This document shows, piece after piece, positions 60,943 to 64,000 of a DNA stretch of 64,000 bases. Within the stretch, counting starts at the first letter, position 1; every line of letters starts with the position of its first letter. The notes under the pieces were generated by a model that saw only the letters and a list, made by a program, of their open reading frames with translations, was not told the DNA's origin and made no database searches. The position numbers and the translations under genes were made by a program. This DNA is from Ruixingdingia sedimenti (GTDB lineage: Bacteria > Pseudomonadota > Alphaproteobacteria > Rhodobacterales > Rhodobacteraceae), in the NCBI RefSeq assembly GCF_031432425.1, contig NZ_JAVKPH010000020.1:8003-72002 (forward strand), given 5' to 3'.

Positions 60943-61716
60943 ATGGCCGTGCCGTCGGACGACTGGAACCCCGGGGCCTATGGACGGTTCCGGGGTTTGC
61001 GTTTGCGCCCCGCGCTGGACCTGCTGGCGCAGGTGGGCGATCTGCCGCCCGGCCCGGTGGTGGATCTGGGCTGCGGTACGGGGGCCGCGGGGCCGGCGCT
61101 GGCGGCGCGGTTCGCGGGGCGGACGGTGCTGGGGCTCGACGCCTCGCCCGCGATGCTGGCAGAGGCCGGGGCGACGGGGGCCTATGTGCGGCTGGTCGAG
61201 GCGGACATTGCCGATTGGCGGCCCCAAGACCCCCCGGCGCTGATCTTTTCCAACGCCGCGTTGCATTGGCTGGGGGATCACGACCGGCTGATGCCGCGGC
61301 TGGCCGGGGCGCTTGCGCCCGGGGGCGTGCTGGCGGTGCAGATGCCGGGGCAGGGGGATGCGCCCTCGCACCGGCTGGCGCGGGAGGTCGCGGCGCGGCT
61401 CTGGGGCGCGGCGCCCGCGGCGGTGCGGGTGGAGGATCCGGCATGGTATGCCCGGCGTCTGGCCCCCCTCGGCGCGGTGGAGGCGTGGGAGACGACCTAT
61501 CTGCAACCGCTCTCTCCCGCGGCAGAGGGGCATCCGGTGCGGCTTTTCACCCAATCCACCCTGCTGCGCCCGATCCTCGCCGAGCGGGATGCGGCAGAAA
61601 CGGCGGCCTTCCTGCGCGCCTATGACGCAGCACTGGCCGATGCCTATCCCCCGGAACCCGACGGGCCTGTGCTGTTCCCCTTTCGCCGCGTCTTTTTCAC
61701 GCTGCGCCGGGCCTGA
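60943..61716 (+). CDS. SAM-dependent methyltransferase (trans-aconitate methyltransferase-like)
   Basis: 257 residues. The SAM-binding motif VVDLGCGTGAAGPALAARF, then LGLDASPAMLAEA and LIFSNAALHWLGDHDRLMPR are close to Tam, which methylates trans-aconitate; the N-A-A-L-H-W-L segment in particular is Tam-like. The start lies two bases after ftsH's stop, so the genes are cotranscribed. Substrate is inferred. Confidence 0.85.
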   Translation: MAVPSDDWNPGAYGRFRGLRLRPALDLLAQVGDLPPGPVVDLGCGTGAAGPALAARFAGRTVLGLDASPAMLAEAGATGAYVRLVEADIADWRPQDPPALIFSNAALHWLGDHDRLMPRLAGALAPGGVLAVQMPGQGDAPSHRLAREVAARLWGAAPAAVRVEDPAWYARRLAPLGAVEAWETTYLQPLSPAAEGHPVRLFTQSTLLRPILAERDAAETAAFLRAYDAALADAYPPEPDGPVLFPFRRVFFTLRRA

Positions 61717-61789
61717 CCCGCCGCTTGCCTTGGCGCGCGCCAGCGGCGACAACCAAGGCAGGGCGGCAGGGCGGCAGGGGGGCAGCGGC

Positions 61790-63457
61790 TTGCGGACGGA
61801 TATAGAGATCGCGCGGGCGGCGCGGAAACGGCCGATCCAGGAAATCGGCGCGCAACTGGGCATCCCGGCGGGCGATCTGCTGCCCTATGGGCACGACAAG
61901 GCCAAGGTCTCGCAGGAGTTCATCCGCAACCTCGCCGGGCGGCCGGAGGGGCGGCTGATCCTCGTCACCGCGATCAGCCCGACGCCTGCCGGCGAGGGCA
62001 AGACGACCACCACCGTGGGTCTGGGCGATGCGCTGCGCCGGATCGGCAAGCGCGCGGTGATCTGCCTGCGCGAACCCAGCCTCGGCCCGAATTTCGGCAT
62101 GAAGGGGGGCGCTGCGGGCGGGGGCATGGCGCAGGTGGTGCCGATGGAGGACATCAACCTGCATTTCACCGGCGATTTCCACGCCGTGACGGCGGCGCAC
62201 AACCTGCTGGCGGCGCTGATCGACAACCATATCCACTGGGGCAATGCCTTGGGGATCGACACCCGCCGCGTGGTCTGGCGCCGGGTGATGGACATGAACG
62301 ACCGCGCATTGCGCGACATGGTGGCGGGGCTCGGGGGCGCGGCCAACGGCTATCCGCGCCAGACGGGGTTCGACATCACCGTGGCGTCCGAGGTGATGGC
62401 GATCCTGTGCCTTGCCACCGATCTGGCGGATCTGGAACGGCGGTTGGGCGATATCGTCGTGGCCTGGCGCCACGACCGGACGCCGGTCTTTGCGCGCGAA
62501 CTGAAGGCCGAGGGCGCGATGGCGGTGCTGCTGCGCGATGCGATGCTGCCCAATCTGGTGCAGACGCTGGAAAACACCCCTGCCTTCGTCCATGGCGGGC
62601 CCTTCGCCAATATCGCCCATGGCTGCAACAGCGTCATCGCGACCTCCACCGCGCTGAAACTGGCGGATTACGTGGTGACGGAGGCCGGGTTCGGCGCCGA
62701 TCTGGGGGCTGAGAAGTTCTTCGACATCAAGTGCCGGCTGGCCGGGCTGACGCCCGCCGCGGCGGTGATCGTGGCGACGGTGCGGGCGCTCAAGATGAAC
62801 GGGGGCGTGGCGAAGGCGGATCTGGCGCAGGAGGATCTGGCCGCCCTGCGCCGCGGCTGCGTCAATCTGGGCCGGCATATCGAGAATGTGCGGGCCTTCG
62901 GCGTGCCGGTGGTGGTGGCGATCAACCATTTCGCCACCGACACGGCGGCGGAAATTGCGGCCGTCCGGGCCTATGCCGCCGAACAGGGGGCAGAGGCGGT
63001 GGTTTGCCGCCACTGGGCCGAGGGCGGCGCGGGGGCGGAGGATCTGGCGCGCCGGGTGGTGGAACTGGCGGCCTGTCCGGGGGCCTTTGCGCCGATCTAT
63101 CCCGACGGGATGGGGCTTTTCGCCAAGATGGAGGTGATCGCGGGCCGCATCTACCGCGCCAGCGAAGTGACCGCCGACCGCGCCATCCACGACCGGCTGG
63201 CCGCGTGGGAGGCCGCGGGTTACGGCCATCTGCCGGTCTGCATGGCCAAGACCCCCTATTCATTCAGCGCGGATCCCGCGTTGCGCGGCGCGCCCTCGGG
63301 CCATGTACTGCCGGTGCGCGAGGTGCGGCTGGCGGCGGGGGCGGGGTTCGTGGTGGCGATCTGCGGCGAGATCATGACCATGCCGGGCCTGCCCCGGGTA
63401 CCGAATGCCCAGATCATCGGGCTCGACCCCGAGGGCCGGGTGGAGGGACTGAGCTGA
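61790..63457 (+). CDS. fhs: Formate-tetrahydrofolate ligase
   Basis: 555 residues. The P-loop TPAGEGKTTTTVGLGDALRR, LREPSLGPNFGMKGGAAGGG, NLHFTGDFHAVTAAHNLL and FDIKCRLAGLTPAAAVIVAT are all conserved. It makes 10-formyl-THF from formate, ATP and THF. The homologous start is TTG at 61790 (then RTDIEIARAARKRPIQEIGA), preceded by GGCAGGGGGGCAG; no ATG or GTG fits. The upstream 73 bp contain short GGGCGGCA repeats. Followed after 66 bp by chorismate mutase and folD. Confidence 0.96.
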   Translation: MRTDIEIARAARKRPIQEIGAQLGIPAGDLLPYGHDKAKVSQEFIRNLAGRPEGRLILVTAISPTPAGEGKTTTTVGLGDALRRIGKRAVICLREPSLGPNFGMKGGAAGGGMAQVVPMEDINLHFTGDFHAVTAAHNLLAALIDNHIHWGNALGIDTRRVVWRRVMDMNDRALRDMVAGLGGAANGYPRQTGFDITVASEVMAILCLATDLADLERRLGDIVVAWRHDRTPVFARELKAEGAMAVLLRDAMLPNLVQTLENTPAFVHGGPFANIAHGCNSVIATSTALKLADYVVTEAGFGADLGAEKFFDIKCRLAGLTPAAAVIVATVRALKMNGGVAKADLAQEDLAALRRGCVNLGRHIENVRAFGVPVVVAINHFATDTAAEIAAVRAYAAEQGAEAVVCRHWAEGGAGAEDLARRVVELAACPGAFAPIYPDGMGLFAKMEVIAGRIYRASEVTADRAIHDRLAAWEAAGYGHLPVCMAKTPYSFSADPALRGAPSGHVLPVREVRLAAGAGFVVAICGEIMTMPGLPRVPNAQIIGLDPEGRVEGLS

Positions 63458-63523
63458 GCCTTTGCACTTGACCCCCGGGCCCGTTCGGGGGCAGGAACCG
63501 GGCGAACCGAAACGGGGTCAGGC

Positions 63524-63841
63524 ATGAAGAACCCGGCAGATTGCGCCAACATGACAGAGCTGCGCGCGGTGATCGACGATCTGGACCGGCAGCTTGTCGC
63601 CCTGCTGCGCCGCCGGCAGGACTGCATCGACCGCGCGGCGGAACTGAAACCGGCCGAGGGCATGCCGGCGCGGATCACCGCGCGGGTGGAACAGGTGGTT
63701 GCGAATGTGCGCGCCCATGCCGCAGGGGCGGGGCTGGACCCGGCGCTGGCGGAAATGCTGTGGCGCGGCATGATCGACTGGTCGATCGCGCGCGAGGAAC
63801 GGGTTCTGGGGCCGAGCGGGCCGGAAGGGGACGGGGCATGA
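63524..63841 (+). CDS. Chorismate mutase (AroQ type)
   Basis: 105 residues, all helical. MTELRAVIDDLDRQLVALLR and RRQDCIDRAAELKP supply the first long helix with the conserved Arg and the Lys of the active site; MLWRGMIDWSIAREERVLG is the last helix. This fits the small AroQ/PchB-like family, which turns chorismate into prephenate or removes pyruvate from isochorismate. Its stop overlaps the folD start (ATGA), which is a notable link between aromatic and one-carbon genes. Starts at 63524 or at the internal Met at 63551 are possible. Confidence 0.85.
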   Translation: MKNPADCANMTELRAVIDDLDRQLVALLRRRQDCIDRAAELKPAEGMPARITARVEQVVANVRAHAAGAGLDPALAEMLWRGMIDWSIAREERVLGPSGPEGDGA

Positions 63842-64000
63842 GCGCGACGATCATCGACGGCAAATCCTTCGCGTTGCGCGTCCGGGCGCGTGTCGCGGCG
63901 GGTGTTTCGGCGCTGAAGGGGGGGCATGGGGTGACGCCCGGGCTTGCGGTGGTGCTGGTGGGCGAGGATCCGGCGAGCCGGGTCTATGTCAGGAACAAGG
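63838..64000 (+). CDS. folD: Methylene-THF dehydrogenase/cyclohydrolase FolD, 3' end outside the window
   Basis: 54 codons are visible. SATIIDGKSFALRVRARVAA at the start and GLAVVLVGEDPASRVYVRNK at the end of the window are FolD family blocks; the catalytic Lys region follows beyond the edge. It links 10-formyl-THF with methylene-THF, so fhs and folD together form a formate-assimilation pair. Confidence 0.95.
   Translation, partial: MSATIIDGKSFALRVRARVAAGVSALKGGHGVTPGLAVVLVGEDPASRVYVRNK

Noticed and set aside
1..64000. tRNA, rRNA, insertion sequences and prophage
   Set aside because: None was recognisable on either strand; short weakly conserved RNAs could still be missed by eye.

Overview
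The window is a high-GC (roughly 70% by eye), gene-dense stretch of an alphaproteobacterial chromosome. Several features point to Rhodobacterales/Paracoccaceae: the tol-pal-cpoB-tilS-ftsH block, cobS/cobT with a J-domain gene and bolA, a Pcs-type phosphatidylcholine synthase, the DUF1127 and DUF484 genes, and intergenic GGGGATATTT-type palindromes. No phage, insertion sequence, CRISPR, rRNA or tRNA gene was seen. Species cannot be named from the sequence.

Layout. 1-5.6 kb: the end of a Nu-class-like GST, a SnoaL-like gene, then an IclR regulator divergent from pcaI-pcaJ-pcaF (last steps of the beta-ketoadipate pathway); pcaF carries an in-frame TAG. 5.0-9.5 kb: a MarR-type regulator (EctR-like) followed by ectA-ectB-ectC-ectD for ectoine and 5-hydroxyectoine, then a small GlsB-type membrane protein, which suggests a halotolerant or marine lifestyle. 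9.5-16.5 kb: aminopeptidase P, cobT, a small exported protein, cobS, a J-domain protein, bolA and a DUF4177 protein. 16.6-19.6 kb: a Gdx/SugE guanidinium exporter behind a guanidine-II riboswitch, gatB and a lytic-transglycosylase-like protein. 19.6-30.8 kb: pepN, nnrS with a truncated hemoglobin (nitric-oxide stress pair), a photolyase/cryptochrome-family gene, malate synthase G, a YiiX-like hydrolase, map, a class I glutamine amidotransferase-like hydrolase and a flavodoxin-domain protein. 30.8-37.4 kb: L,D-transpeptidase, kynA, kynU, truA and a ycjX/ycjF pair. 37.4-48.5 kb: ileS with a candidate attenuator leader, pcs, xerC, a DUF484 gene, transaldolase, priA, msrA, prmA and two small genes. 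48.7-64 kb: ruvCAB, ybgC-tolQRAB-pal-cpoB-tilS-ftsH, a methyltransferase, and fhs-chorismate mutase-folD (cut by the window end).

Most genes are housekeeping. The signals most worth a second look are regulatory or evolutionary. They are the guanidine-II riboswitch with a readable expression platform, and a leaderless-looking peptide leader with two Ile codons overlapping an intrinsic terminator directly upstream of ileS. They also include a patch of foreign codon usage inside the IleRS editing domain, and the amber stop in an otherwise intact pcaF. Two near-perfect operator palindromes (IclR and EctR regions) and a dispersed family of intergenic palindromes complete the list.
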